Assembly (NCBI RefSeq): GCF_033439725.1
Contig: NW_026944387.1
Span: 2,666,001 to 2,730,000, forward strand
Direction: 5' to 3'
Source: Neurospora tetraspora
Lineage: Eukaryota; Ascomycota; Sordariomycetes; Sordariales; Sordariaceae
DNA length: 64,000 nt
The position numbers and the translations under genes are program-made. Numbering within the stretch: the first letter of the stretch is position 1; every line of letters starts with the position of its first letter. The notes below the pieces were generated by a model that did no database searches, was not told the origin of the DNA, and saw nothing but the letters and a program-made list of their open reading frames with translations. Shown piece after piece: positions 11,810-22,115 of the stretch.

Positions 11810-14167
11810 TCACAGCTTAAAAGCACCACTCGACGTAGGCCCCTTCTGCTCCGCGATCTTCTTGCCATCCAGACCAACCGTCTCACCCTTCCGGTTGATA
11901 ACCTTGACACCGCCCTTCTTGAGCTGGCTCATAGTCTCCTTGCGTTCCTGGGCGCCCTTGCTAATATTCTTGTTAGCATCCAGGCCGCCCGCCTTGCGGA
12001 TGCGCTCCTTCTCGCGTCTGCGTCTCCTAGCCTTCTCCTCGCGGCTCATCTCCTCCTTGGCGATGGGCAGACCGCTCTTGGCCACGACCTCGCCCTTCTC
12101 GGCCGAGTCCTTGCCGGGGGCGTACACCTCCTGGGGCGCGAGCGTGCTCTCGCCACCCGAGACACCCTGGGCGGTGGTGGGCATGGCGTCCTCCATGGCG
12201 ACGGTAGCGACGTCGGTAACGACGCTGATGGTGGGCGCGGCCGGTTTGGGCTTGTAGTGCCAGCTGCTGAGGGCGTCGAGCTTGGCGCAGATGTCCTTCC
12301 ACATGTTCTTGATCTCGGCCTCGTCGCGCGTGAGCTTCTCGTCGGAAGCGCTGACGTACTCGTCCGGGTTGGCCTCCTTGACGTGCTCCTCCTCGTAGAT
12401 CTCGGCGAGAGACTGCTTGCCCTTGGCGTCGTCGATCTCGACGAGGCCGCGGCGCGCGTTGTTGGGGTTGCCGAGCGTGTCGGGACGTCTCCGGAGGACC
12501 TCGTCGAACTCGTTGGCGAGAATGCGGCGCTTGATGAGCGCCTCAATCGTCTCGGATACCTCCTCGGTGATGACGGGCACGGGCTTGCCGACGTGCTCGA
12601 ACTCGAGGTCCTCCTCCAGCAGCGAGTTCATGGGACGGGCTTGCGCGGAAGCCTCACCGGACAGAGTCCAGGCGCGCTTGGCGACGAGCTCGGACTCGAG
12701 CCTGCGGATCTCCTCGGCAATCTTGGCTTGCCTGCGCTCGTGGGCGGACCGACGAGATCTCGGGTCACCAGCGTCAAGATCCGAGAGCTTATCCTCATCA
12801 TCCTCGTTCTCCGAGAGGTCGTCGAAGAGATCGCGGCGCACATCGTTCTCGGCCCTCTCCATATCGGCCTCGTCTGGCTGCTCAAGCTTTTTCTTAGGGA
12901 AGTAGCCTCCTTTCCTTTGGTTGCCGGTCTTCTTCTTTTGAGGTGGCGCAAAGAAGTCCTTGTAGTAGACGTCGTTGGCGGTGAGGTCCATGTCCATACC
13001 GAGAACACCATCTGTCAGGCCGAGATCGTCGCCATCGTCCTCGAGCTGCTCCACGTTCTTCTTGCCCTTGAGCTTCTTGGCGTGGGCGGCAGCGGCAGCC
13101 TCGAGGGCCTCGTCGTCTTCGGATTCGTCGCCCATGTCGACATCTTCCTCGTCCTCGTTCTCGTCCTTCTTCTTGTCGCTCTTGCCCTTCTTTGACTTTG
13201 GCTTGGTCGCGAAAGGATCGGAATGCCAGTCAAGCTGTTCGTCGTCGCTGTCGGCATCAACGTTGGGGTCCGCGCGCGCATCCGCGTCCTCCCACAACTG
13301 TGTCTGCCTGTTGAAGTCGTCTATTGAGAAGAAGCCGTCGTTGAGGCCGTTGGGGTCTTCGACGAGTTCTGGCGCATCCTCTTCCTCTTCCTCCTCTTCG
13401 TCCTCTTCCTCCTCGTCCTCCTCATCAAACTCGCCTTCTCCGTCTTCGTCCGAGAATTCGACCTCTTCGCCATCGATCTCGACCTCTTCATCGTCATCGA
13501 TCTCGCTGCCCTCCTCTCCTTCTAGTTCTTCATCATCCTCCTCATCATCCTCTCCTTCAGAGCCAGACCCAGACTCGTCATCACCATCCTCCTCGTCAGA
13601 ACCAAGCTCAAACTCATCTTCTCCGAACTCAATGGTCTTCTCTTGTTCCTCGCCGGTGCCCACAATCCCGTTCTCCTCCAGCTCCTTCAGCACATCGCCA
13701 GCCTCCTTCACGGCGCTGGCAATGATCTTCTTAGCCTGCTGCCAGATCTGCTCCGTCTCGAACCCTTCGTCGACGTGCAGCTTGCGGATCTTGAGCACGG
13801 CATTCTTGTCGTAGCCGGCCTCACGCTTGCGCTTCTTGCCGCCGATGGTGGCCGCGATCTCTTTTAGCTTGGCCTGCTGGTGGTCGCTGACCTGGGAGGC
13901 GAGCGCGTCGAGGGTCTCCTTGGCGAGCAGGAGGGATCCGGCGGGCAGGGTCGAGGGCGGCTGCAGGAAGACGTGGCGGTTGGATTCGTCGGCCAGGGCC
14001 GAGAGGAAGGAGGCGACGACAGGGTTGCTGTCGATTGTCCGAGAGGAGGTGCCGCTTGACAATGCGGCGAGGGTGGCGGCCATGACGCTGTTGTGTGTGG
14101 AGGGGTCGTGGGTGATTGTTTGGGATGTCGAGGTTACGGAAGAGGTTATGCTGCCAGCTCCGGCCAT
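11810..14167 (-). CDS. mpp10: U3 snoRNP protein MPP10
   Basis: Nucleolar protein of the small-subunit processome, needed with U3 snoRNA, Imp3 and Imp4 for 18S rRNA processing. One exon, 785 residues. I start at MAGAGSITS because the frame upstream, although open, is not protein-like. Residues ~185-275 are a long Asp/Glu tract, typical of MPP10. The conserved part follows: DVYYKDFFAPPQKKK, then a helical region RRQAKIAEEIRRLESELVAK, SLLEEDLEFEHVGKPVP, SLAEIYEEEHVK and IKNMWKDICAKLDALSSWHY. The basic C-terminus (RRRREKERIRK) suits a nucleolar protein. It is transcribed divergently from the SPX gene, 3.4 kb away. Confidence 0.94.
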   Translation of the reverse strand: MAGAGSITSSVTSTSQTITHDPSTHNSVMAATLAALSSGTSSRTIDSNPVVASFLSALADESNRHVFLQPPSTLPAGSLLLAKETLDALASQVSDHQQAKLKEIAATIGGKKRKREAGYDKNAVLKIRKLHVDEGFETEQIWQQAKKIIASAVKEAGDVLKELEENGIVGTGEEQEKTIEFGEDEFELGSDEEDGDDESGSGSEGEDDEEDDEELEGEEGSEIDDDEEVEIDGEEVEFSDEDGEGEFDEEDEEEEDEEEEEEEDAPELVEDPNGLNDGFFSIDDFNRQTQLWEDADARADPNVDADSDDEQLDWHSDPFATKPKSKKGKSDKKKDENEDEEDVDMGDESEDDEALEAAAAAHAKKLKGKKNVEQLEDDGDDLGLTDGVLGMDMDLTANDVYYKDFFAPPQKKKTGNQRKGGYFPKKKLEQPDEADMERAENDVRRDLFDDLSENEDDEDKLSDLDAGDPRSRRSAHERRQAKIAEEIRRLESELVAKRAWTLSGEASAQARPMNSLLEEDLEFEHVGKPVPVITEEVSETIEALIKRRILANEFDEVLRRRPDTLGNPNNARRGLVEIDDAKGKQSLAEIYEEEHVKEANPDEYVSASDEKLTRDEAEIKNMWKDICAKLDALSSWHYKPKPAAPTISVVTDVATVAMEDAMPTTAQGVSGGESTLAPQEVYAPGKDSAEKGEVVAKSGLPIAKEEMSREEKARRRRREKERIRKAGGLDANKNISKGAQERKETMSQLKKGGVKVINRKGETVGLDGKKIAEQKGPTSSGAFKL

Positions 14168-16532
14168 GTCTGTTTTTTTGCTGTGGGTCGGACTGCCGTG
14201 ATGCTGCAAAACGGGCCCAAGGCTAGGGTATTCGAGGCTGGCCTTGTCGTCCGAGTGTCTTAAGGGTTCAATCGACCTGATGTATAACCCTTTCGCTTGA
14301 CTGGGCTGTAGGAAATCGCAGGGCGTGGTTGCAGTTGCCCGTGCTAAAACAAAAAGTCGACCTGGCGATGTCTGCTTGCCAGCCGGCGAGATTGATGGAC
14401 CAAAAATTTTTCTGCCATGGTGCTCCAAGGTCCAAAGGCGAAGCGTGGAAGGGTCCCCGCACAAAGAATGTGGGGCTATTCTTGGATTGTCCAATGGTAG
14501 AAGACCATGCTGTCTGGAAATGGAAGTAGGCTCCACTATTCCAGCTGTTAAGCTTCAGGGCGGTGCACTGCTTTAAGACGAGCATGCCTTAACACTTACA
14601 ATCGGTGACGACGTCAAGTAAACAAACCACACACTATTCTACATGCAGTGCGAAACGCTACTCGACAACAAGATCGAAAAGGAGATGAATGAAAAATCAC
14701 CTTTTGAAGCAAAACATACGCCAGCAAACAATTCTAGAGATGTGTTGAAAGTGTGATCAAGTTGCCTCTTCCACAGAGGGCTTGTCTTATCATCACTTCC
14801 TTATCTAGAATCTTTGCCAGCCTGTGGTCTCTTCCATCTTTCGCCAGTTCAATTCGGTGATAACTGGAACTGTTGTCTCAAAAGCTAGAAGATATCCTCG
14901 TACACAAGCATTTAGTAGGTTGAATCAAGAACATCCTTTTCGTACCGAATGGCACTGTATCGTCTCATATCAGCTACGTTGCAGTATGTTTCTCGTGCTC
15001 TTTGACTTTCTAACTTCGAAAAGAGATCATGTCTACGACAGACGTTGTCAGACTCTTTTCAGTGGTTCCCGAGACTCTTTCCCCGTGGTCTGGACCATAA
15101 GCAGCACGACGGGATCTCTTGGTAGAAAGGCAGTGATGCTAGGTATATGAGAATTACTGGGGAAAGAGTCCGCAAGATCTAACGCAGAAGTCAAAAGAAA
15201 ATGCCGCCACAAGCCGCATCACTCTCACATCTGGTATAGTCTGTGAAAATTTCGAGAAAATGCTTGTTCTTCTGAAATACGACGGTAGCGTTGTATAGGA
15301 GTCTGGACCGTCAAAGCCTCCATTAAATGTAACTCGCGGGAAATGTCCCGAAGAGCCGCCGTTGGTGACATCTCGGTCGCACTCTGTGTCGCGTGCTCTA
15401 CCGCTTTTACCCAGTCGTAAGAGATTTACTAAACCTGGCAGTTTTGGTGAGAGAAGCTGCATATGCAAGGCGGCTTTAGTGCATATGAGGCATCGATCCA
15501 ATAAAGTTATCCCATTTTCCTAGCTAGCGCCTTTGGTAAATCTCTTACGACTGAGTAGAAGCGGTAGATATACCCTCATCGAGAGGGCGTTCGAAAACCA
15601 CCACTGCTGTGAACCATCGGTGAGGTACCCATCAAGTGTCAGCGGCCTCCTGGCTCAGTACGACATATGTACCTGGACGCCGTGTGGTTGCTACCTTAGA
15701 ATGGCAAACTTAACGGCAACATTTCCGAAGTCGTACAGGAGGTCGCGAGAGAAGTTTCGGTTGGCTCGTAATGACTGCAGATCGCGCACTGTTTGGTTAA
15801 GAGAGCTGGAAGATAAGCCGAGATGGAGGGACGGGAATCCTTTTGAGTTGCTAGATGTTGATATATCAGACCAAGGAGATCTCCGTGTGAAAAATCTGGA
15901 CGGGCCGATTTCTTTTTGTTGTTGTTTTCTATCCGCTTCCTTCTACTGACAGCCGCTATATGATCCCACAGCATGTCTTCACAACAGGACATGTCAAGAG
16001 CACCTGTCTGTCATCCCACCCCACGCTGTTGGGAGCCGTCCTTGCATGCTTCAGCAGCTGTATGTTAGTGACAACTCAATCGGCTTTTTTCGGAAGGACC
16101 ACGGAAGAACGGAACAACTCCTGCAATAGATCAGGTAAACGAGTTGGTTGGTGATAGACTCAAACCTCAACATGGAAGGTCGATCCCTCGTCGCTTGTGG
16201 ATAAGGTAAACACACAGACGACAAAACGATGTGACACTGCTGTGCCAGTCGCTTGTTGGCTATCGAATATCTCCAGATCTTGGTCGCGTGCCCTCCCGAG
16301 GATAGCTTGCCGGCGACAAGACGGGCCAGCGAGCACGTGCCTGTTTACTGAATTATGACAGGGCCGATGGATCTAGACCACGGTGGAACTTTCAAGGAAC
16401 CGTACCAATCAAAGACCATCTTCGGTTCGGTAAAGACGGGAGACAAGGAGTTGAAGCAAGTTCCTGAAAGATAACGAAACCGGTTCGCAGAAAGGAAGCT
16501 CGAAAACGGGCATGGTTGAGAAGGATCCAATG
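14168..16532. other. Intergenic between MPP10 and the SPX leader
   Basis: No gene recognised over 2.4 kb. About 250 bases next to MPP10 are free of sense ATGs and are probably its leader. The only structured object is an inverted repeat at 15.4-15.57 kb, listed separately. Two open frames that start in its arms (minus near 15.5 kb, plus from 15.53 kb) share a short peptide only because they read the same repeat. Confidence 0.5.
15398..15567. repeat. 36-bp inverted repeat around a 98-bp spacer
   Basis: Left arm 15398-15433 and right arm 15532-15567 match as reverse complements at 33 of 36 positions. All three differences are C/T transitions. The core of the arm is CAGTCGTAAGAGATTTAC. No open frame, direct flanking repeat or known transposon end was recognised. 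Confidence 0.85.
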
Positions 16533-17575
16533 AAAAACAATTTGACAAAAATCAGTTGCAACCACCTCCACTTTTGCTACGTCGTAAAGAGCCTCGGGTT
16601 CCACCGAAAAACCGTCAGCGACACCCCTGAACTTTGTCTTCCTCCCCTGCGTCCTGGCGGAAAGACCCACTGAGAAAGCTCGACTGGAAGGCGGTTCCTC
16701 TCGGCGCTAGCGCATTGGATCTTCGCATTGGCTCTTCCTGTTTTTGATTCCTTGGCTTTCTCCTTCAAGTTCTCTTCAGCTTGTGACTCCAGTTTTATCT
16801 TGTCCGCTTGTCTCAAAATTGCTAGGCTCTTTCACAGTTTCTTCCTTTCTTCTCTTTTTCAAAGTTTGACAGTTCCGTCTTCATTTTTGTCTCTTTCTGC
16901 TCCCCGCCAGTTCTTTGAACCCTTCTTTTGACGTTCACACTAAAGACTAAGCTTGACCAACAAGTCACCAGTTGGTCAGCCACTCTAGACCACTCTAGCA
17001 TCTCCACGAAGATTAGCGACTCCCAGTCTCCAGCAATCCGAAACGAACCTGGAGTGTGTGTTGATCGCTTGGTTGAAACTTCACCGTCTTCTTCCAAGCC
17101 CACACGGTCCCCGGGTGCCCTTACCACGCCTACGGCCTCAAACAGTCAACACCCTTGGCTCTCCAGTCCCCATTCCCCCGACGGTATCCGCCAGCGATCA
17201 AAGCTCTTATCCCATACTTTCGTCATTGCCAAGTGCCGTTGGTGCAAGAAACGCTGCTGAATCCCGACCGACAGTTGTACCTCTCTATCTGTGCATATAA
17301 CCGCTTGCCTCCCTCCAACAACATCGTCATTACAGATTTCCGGCCTTTTTGCATTGCGCTTGGCGTCGATTCTGGTCAAAGACAAAACACAAAGGAGAAG
17401 CAGGTTTTTGAGACATACAACCATTACGTCCCAACAGACCGGTTAATCTCGTACATTGACGCCACCGGGTGTAACCACTCCCAAGACGGGATACCCTCCA
17501 TCTCAATACGTGCATTACAAGTGCCAATCTTAACACTCCTACAACCTACCACCACTACCACCACTTCTACGAGGA
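16533..17575 (+). promoter_or_regulatory. Predicted ~1-kb ATG-free 5' leader of the SPX gene
   Basis: The plus strand has no ATG for 1,043 bases before the SPX start, whereas the minus strand of the same stretch has about sixteen. CT-rich blocks near 16.83-16.92 kb resemble the pyrimidine stretches often found at Neurospora transcription starts. This suggests a long scanned leader beginning somewhere in 16.5-16.9 kb. The exact start and any leader introns cannot be fixed from sequence. Confidence 0.6.
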
Positions 17576-19222
17576 ATGAAGTTCGGGGAGCAGTTTGACA
17601 GGGAATCTGTCCCCCAATGGCGAATCCGTATGTCCTTTTTTCCGTCTTGTCCCGTGATAACTGTACCATATCTTACCAAGGAGTGCCTGCTGATCTTTAC
17701 CTTACCGAACAGATAACATTGACTACAGTTCGCTAAAACATTACATCAAGGCGCACACCACCAGGTCCCAGGGCACCGCGATTGCCATTCCAGGCCACCA
17801 AGGCGCCGCACTCTCAAAGTTTGAAGACGACCTCTACAACGAGCTTTGCCGACAACATGATCGTGTCGACCTGTTTGTATCAAGCAAGGCGGATGAGATA
17901 GCGCGCCGTCTTCGTATGTTATCTCGTCACACTGCTCGTCAGGAGTAGCAAATCACTAACATGTTGGTATGACCTCGCCAGAACACTTATCCAATCAAAT
18001 ACACGCCCTGATTGTTCGATGCGCCGCCTCTACGAGAGCACGCACTTCGTCCAAAAGACAACGCCGATTCGCAAAATACGAAGAAGAACTACTAGAATGC
18101 GGTGACGAGATCCACGCCCTCCAGCGCTTTGTTAGCGCGCAAAACGTTGCCTTTCGCAAGATTCTAAAGAAGTACCGGAAATGGACGGGCTCGGCCACCC
18201 TCGGCTCGCGGTTCAGGGAAACCATCCTGGCGAACCCCAAGAGCTTCACCAAGCGCGACTTCTCTCCGCTTCAATCACAATACGACAACCTACTACAGAC
18301 GATACGCGCTGCATCGCCTAGAGATTCGAGTCGCAGTGGCAGTTCCTCTCCGCCCACCCAGCCCGCCACGCCAACCCGCCCGGCCCGCGCTGGGGAACAA
18401 CGACGCGTGACCATTGTTCCCGAGGATGGTGCCCCGACAGGCTACTGGAATGAATATGACCACGGCAGTGAAGCCGGCGACGACCGTTGCGATGAATATG
18501 CCATCTATGTCAATCCGGATCAAGAGATGAGTTTCCCCGGTGTAAGCAGCATAATAAACTGGATCTCGTCGCCGATGAAGAAAATGATGGGGCGTAGTCA
18601 AGAGCCGACACCGGACACACGCACAAACGAAAGTACAGAACAGCAGCCTCTACTAGGATCCTCGCGAAACCAGTCGACCGACCGCTACGGTGCTACTCTC
18701 GCGCCGCCAAGTTATTTCACATACCCTCCCGGCGTTGCCTACCCCGACACCGACATCGACGAGGACAACGTCAGCGATCGCTTCACAAACTCGCCTCCAC
18801 ACAGCTTCCGCCGCGGTCGTGGGCGCGCCGAGAGACGAGGCTCTTACGGCTATGCATCCTCTGAAGAGTTTCCCGAGTCTGGTTACCGAAGCCTAGAACA
18901 ACAGCGGATTGCACATCATCGTGATGAAATGTTGTTCTGGGGCACTTGGGGTTGCTACCTGGTCGCGTTTGTGCTGATGGGTATTGCGACAATGTTGATC
19001 ATGACAGGCCGGCATAAGATGAGATTGGAGGTAGATGCTGGTGTGACAGTTGGCATCGTTACCTCGCTGGGTACGGCAGTCGCTGCGTTGTGCTTGTGGA
19101 ATTCGAGGCACGAGTCTCAGACACCTTCGATGGTAGGAGAGATTGCGGTGTGGGTGACATTTATAGTGGCGTGCGTCGGCAACGCGATATTGTTGGTCTT
19201 GATGGTGGGAAAGGCGCCCTGA
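17576..19222 (+). CDS. SPX-domain protein with C-terminal three-helix (VTC1/DUF202-like) membrane region
   Basis: SPX domains bind inositol pyrophosphates and report phosphate status. Exons 17576-17627, 17713-17913 and 17982-19222 give 497 residues. The protein begins MKFGEQF, the canonical SPX start, followed by NIDYSSLKHYIK, and carries the basic helix KILKKYRKWTGS near the end of the SPX domain (~residue 165). Residues ~200-390 are polar and low-complexity. Three hydrophobic segments close the protein (CYLVAFVLMGIATMLIM, VTVGIVTSLGTAVAALCLW, VWVTFIVACVGNAILLVL). SPX plus DUF202 without the VTC catalytic tunnel domain is the architecture of yeast Vtc5, a regulator of the vacuolar polyphosphate polymerase, so a vacuolar VTC-associated role is my inference. 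Confidence 0.88.
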
Positions 19223-20019
19223 TGGCAGCCAATGCTTATGCGTTTATGCAGGTGAGAGTATACTGCCTATGCCAAGGGCCGAAGGGATACGGGAGTTATG
19301 AAACTCTCGACAATGATATATAGCAGCTCATATGCTGCAATACGTTTCACGTTTTTCAAAGGCATTGGATGGCTCAAAGGACAGCATTGAATAGGACAGC
19401 GGAATAGGGCTACCAGACCCACAACGTCATCTAGCAGGATAGATTCATATGATCATTGATACAAATCAGACAGTATCATACGTTCACCTTTGATCGCGAC
19501 TTTCCGCAAACTGATATTGCCGTCTCATGCTAAAGATCTACATAATATTTACTTGTGTCATGCATGGACTCTGCATCCCAATGTCCCTTTCAGTCCACAG
19601 CTTCGGATCTCATTTGTCAAACATGGCCGAGAAGAGGCCTTGCGGGGAAAGGAGCTGTGCAAGTGTGAATCACCTTTCTCCTCGGTAATTCACCCCACGT
19701 CCGGACCCATATCAAACATCCCATTCAGGAAATCGTTCGGTATAACAACAAGTTTTCGATGAAGTTGTAAAGTCACTCAACATACCGACCGGAAAGCGCT
19801 CGGCCGTCGTCGTATATAAGTGACCCTTCTCCACTTTAAGTTGTAGTGTGAGTACGACCTCCGCGGACCTCATCGCCGAGTTGGAGTATATCAGCTACAG
19901 TCACCCCGCACCTCACCTCACTTGAAGCTCTGTTCTACATCATTCATCTTCAGTCTCACCATAACAACAACACCAAAGACACTTGATATCAGAATCAACA
20001 AACAAACAAACCAGTCAAC
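19223..20019. other. Intergenic, SPX gene 3' flank and nitronate monooxygenase promoter
   Basis: No gene seen. The last 60 bases before the next start are rich in A and C (repeated AACAA-type motifs), as is common in fungal leaders. Confidence 0.5.
19813..19820 (+). promoter_or_regulatory. TATA-box-like element of the nitronate monooxygenase gene
   Basis: TATATAAG lies 207 bases before the start codon in an otherwise GC-balanced region, with no ATG between it and the start. Motif only; the transcription start is not known. Confidence 0.4.
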
Positions 20020-21594
20020 ATGCCCCTGCACTTCCCAGGCCACAGCAAGAAGAAGGAGGAGTCCGCTCAGACGGCCCTCACCAAGCTCAACTCTTGGTTC
20101 CCCACCACCAAGAACCCCGTCATCATCAGCGCCCCCATGTACCTCATCGCCAACGGCACTCTTGCGGCCGAGGTATCCAAGGCAGGCGGCATTGGTTCGT
20201 TGTCCCCCTTCATCCATCCAATTCCCACTACCAATCCCTTATTTCATCTCACTTCACCTCATCTCCTCTCATCTCTGCTCCAAATTACTAACACCAAACA
20301 ACAGGCTTCGTCGCCGCCGGCTTCGACTTCCGCCCCGGCTCCTCCCAACTAACCACCCTCTCCTCCGAACTCTCCCTCGCGCGCCAGGCCCTAGGTCTCT
20401 CCGACCGCCCCCTCACCCCCCTCCCCGCCATCGGCGTCGGCTTCATTTTGACTCATACCATCTCCGTCCCGCACTTCGTCGACACCGTCCTACCCATCTT
20501 GATCGAACACTCCCCCCAAGCCGTCTGGCTCTTCGCCAACGACCCTGACTTCGAAGCCGCTCACTCCTCCGATGAGGGGCCGGCAGCAAAGGGAACGGCG
20601 AAGCAAATCATCGAGGCTCTTCACGCTGCGGGGTTCGTGGTGTTCTTCCAGGTGGGCACGGTCAAAGATGCGAGGAAGGCGGTGGCAGATGGAGCGGATG
20701 TGATTGTGGCGCAAGGAATAGATGCGGGGGGTCATCAGGTTGCTAAGGGGAGTGGGATTGTGTCATTGGTGCCGGAGATGAGGGATATGATTGATAGGGA
20801 GTTTGCGGGGAGGGAGGTGGTGGTTGTGGCGGCGGGGGGTGTGGCGGATGGGAGGGGGGTTGTGGGGGCGCTTGGTCTTGGTGAGTTTTCTTTTTCTTGA
20901 GGGGTGGTGAAGAAGATGGGGATGAGAATGGGTTGAGATGGAGAGATGAGGAGGTGTGATGTGCTAACAGTGGAATTTGGTTAATAGGCGCTGAGGGTGT
21001 GGTGTTGGGTACAAGAGTAAGTTCTTCACCAGATCCCCCCCCTCTAGATGGGAGACAATACTGACAAGCCCCCCTTCAGTTCATCGTAGCAACCGAAGCT
21101 GCCACCCCTGAGTTCCGCAGGAAGCTCATCCTCGAGACAAACGATGGTGGTCTCAATACCGTCAAGTTAGTCACACTCTGAATCATCAAGTAAACCAACA
21201 GCCCCACTGACAACCCAATCACCAGATCCCAATTCCACGACCAAATCAACAGCACCACAATCTGGCACAACGTCTACGACGGTCGAGCCGTCCGCGGCGC
21301 CTCTTACGATGACCACGCCGCCGGTCTCCCCTTTGAAGAGAACCACAAGAAGTTCAAGGAGGCGGCGAGCTCTGGGGATAACTCGCGGACTGTGACTTGG
21401 GCGTATGTGTTTCTTTTTCTTCCTTTTTACTCTGCAATAAGATTGGATGTATGATGGTTGCTAACTGGAATATTACGTACAGCGGAACTGCTGTGGGTCT
21501 GGTAAAGGACCAGAAGCCGGCTGGCGATATTGTTAGGGAGTTGAGGGAGCAGGCGAAGGAGAGAATTAAGAAGATCCAGGTGTTTGCTGCTTAG
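20020..21594 (+). CDS. Nitronate monooxygenase (2-nitropropane dioxygenase family)
   Basis: FMN enzyme that oxidises alkyl nitronates such as propionate-3-nitronate. Six exons: 20020-20194, 20305-20880, 20988-21016, 21080-21165, 21226-21402, 21483-21594, giving 384 residues, within the family range. The TIM-barrel opens with NPVIISAPMY and SKAGGIGFVAAGF. The FMN-phosphate and active-site region reads FQVGTVKDARKAVADGADVI then GIDAGGHQVAKG, where H202 is the expected catalytic base. VVVVAAGGVADGRGV, AEGVVLGTRF and VATEAA follow in the usual order. The exons around the FMN site are short (29 and 86 bases), and phases agree at every junction. Confidence 0.93.
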
Positions 21595-22115
21595 GGACGG
21601 GGGATATATGGCCATGACAGGTGTGGTTAATGTGATATGACTAATGATGGGAGATTGAAGCTGCAAATGTCAACTCAATAGTGTCTATACGGATTGCAAG
21701 CGAGTTTCTTATTCGGTTAATTGGCGCTGTTGGACCCCACTGTGTTCAAGCAGCTTTATTCATCCTCATAGATCGGGGAACGATGGGCGAGAAGAAAAAA
21801 ACTCATAACTTGAACTGTAAAGAAGAAAGAAAAATAACATCCATGTGTGAGAAGCTGAAGGAACAGTCAGAACAGAAAGTGAAGAGACCCTGAAGTGAGT
21901 GGGGTCTAGGAACCAGTCTAAATCGACGAAAACCTCTACGTTCTAGTCTAGGTCCATAGCTGTTGTATATCCCGTCTTGTATCCGGTCGTGTATCCCATC
22001 GTGTATCATCATGTCATATCCATAGCATCCATACCATATTCCTTCGTTTATACAAACTTAACCTTTTTTTTCACCATCCTCTTCATCTTGTTTTCACAAA
22101 CCCTTCACAAACCCT
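21595..22115. other. Convergent intergenic region with an 11-bp repeat
   Basis: Two 3' UTRs. Contains three tandem copies of CACAAACCCTT (one imperfect) at about 22095-22125, and T-rich stretches. No gene seen. Confidence 0.5.

Noticed and set aside
12257-13814. Long antisense frames opposite MPP10 (up to 312 codons)
   Set aside because: They are produced by the GAG/GAA-rich acidic tract of MPP10 read backwards (Ser/Leu-rich runs).
14168-14536. Upstream extension of the MPP10 frame by 123 codons
   Set aside because: The extra segment is not protein-like, and the family start MAGAGS lies downstream.
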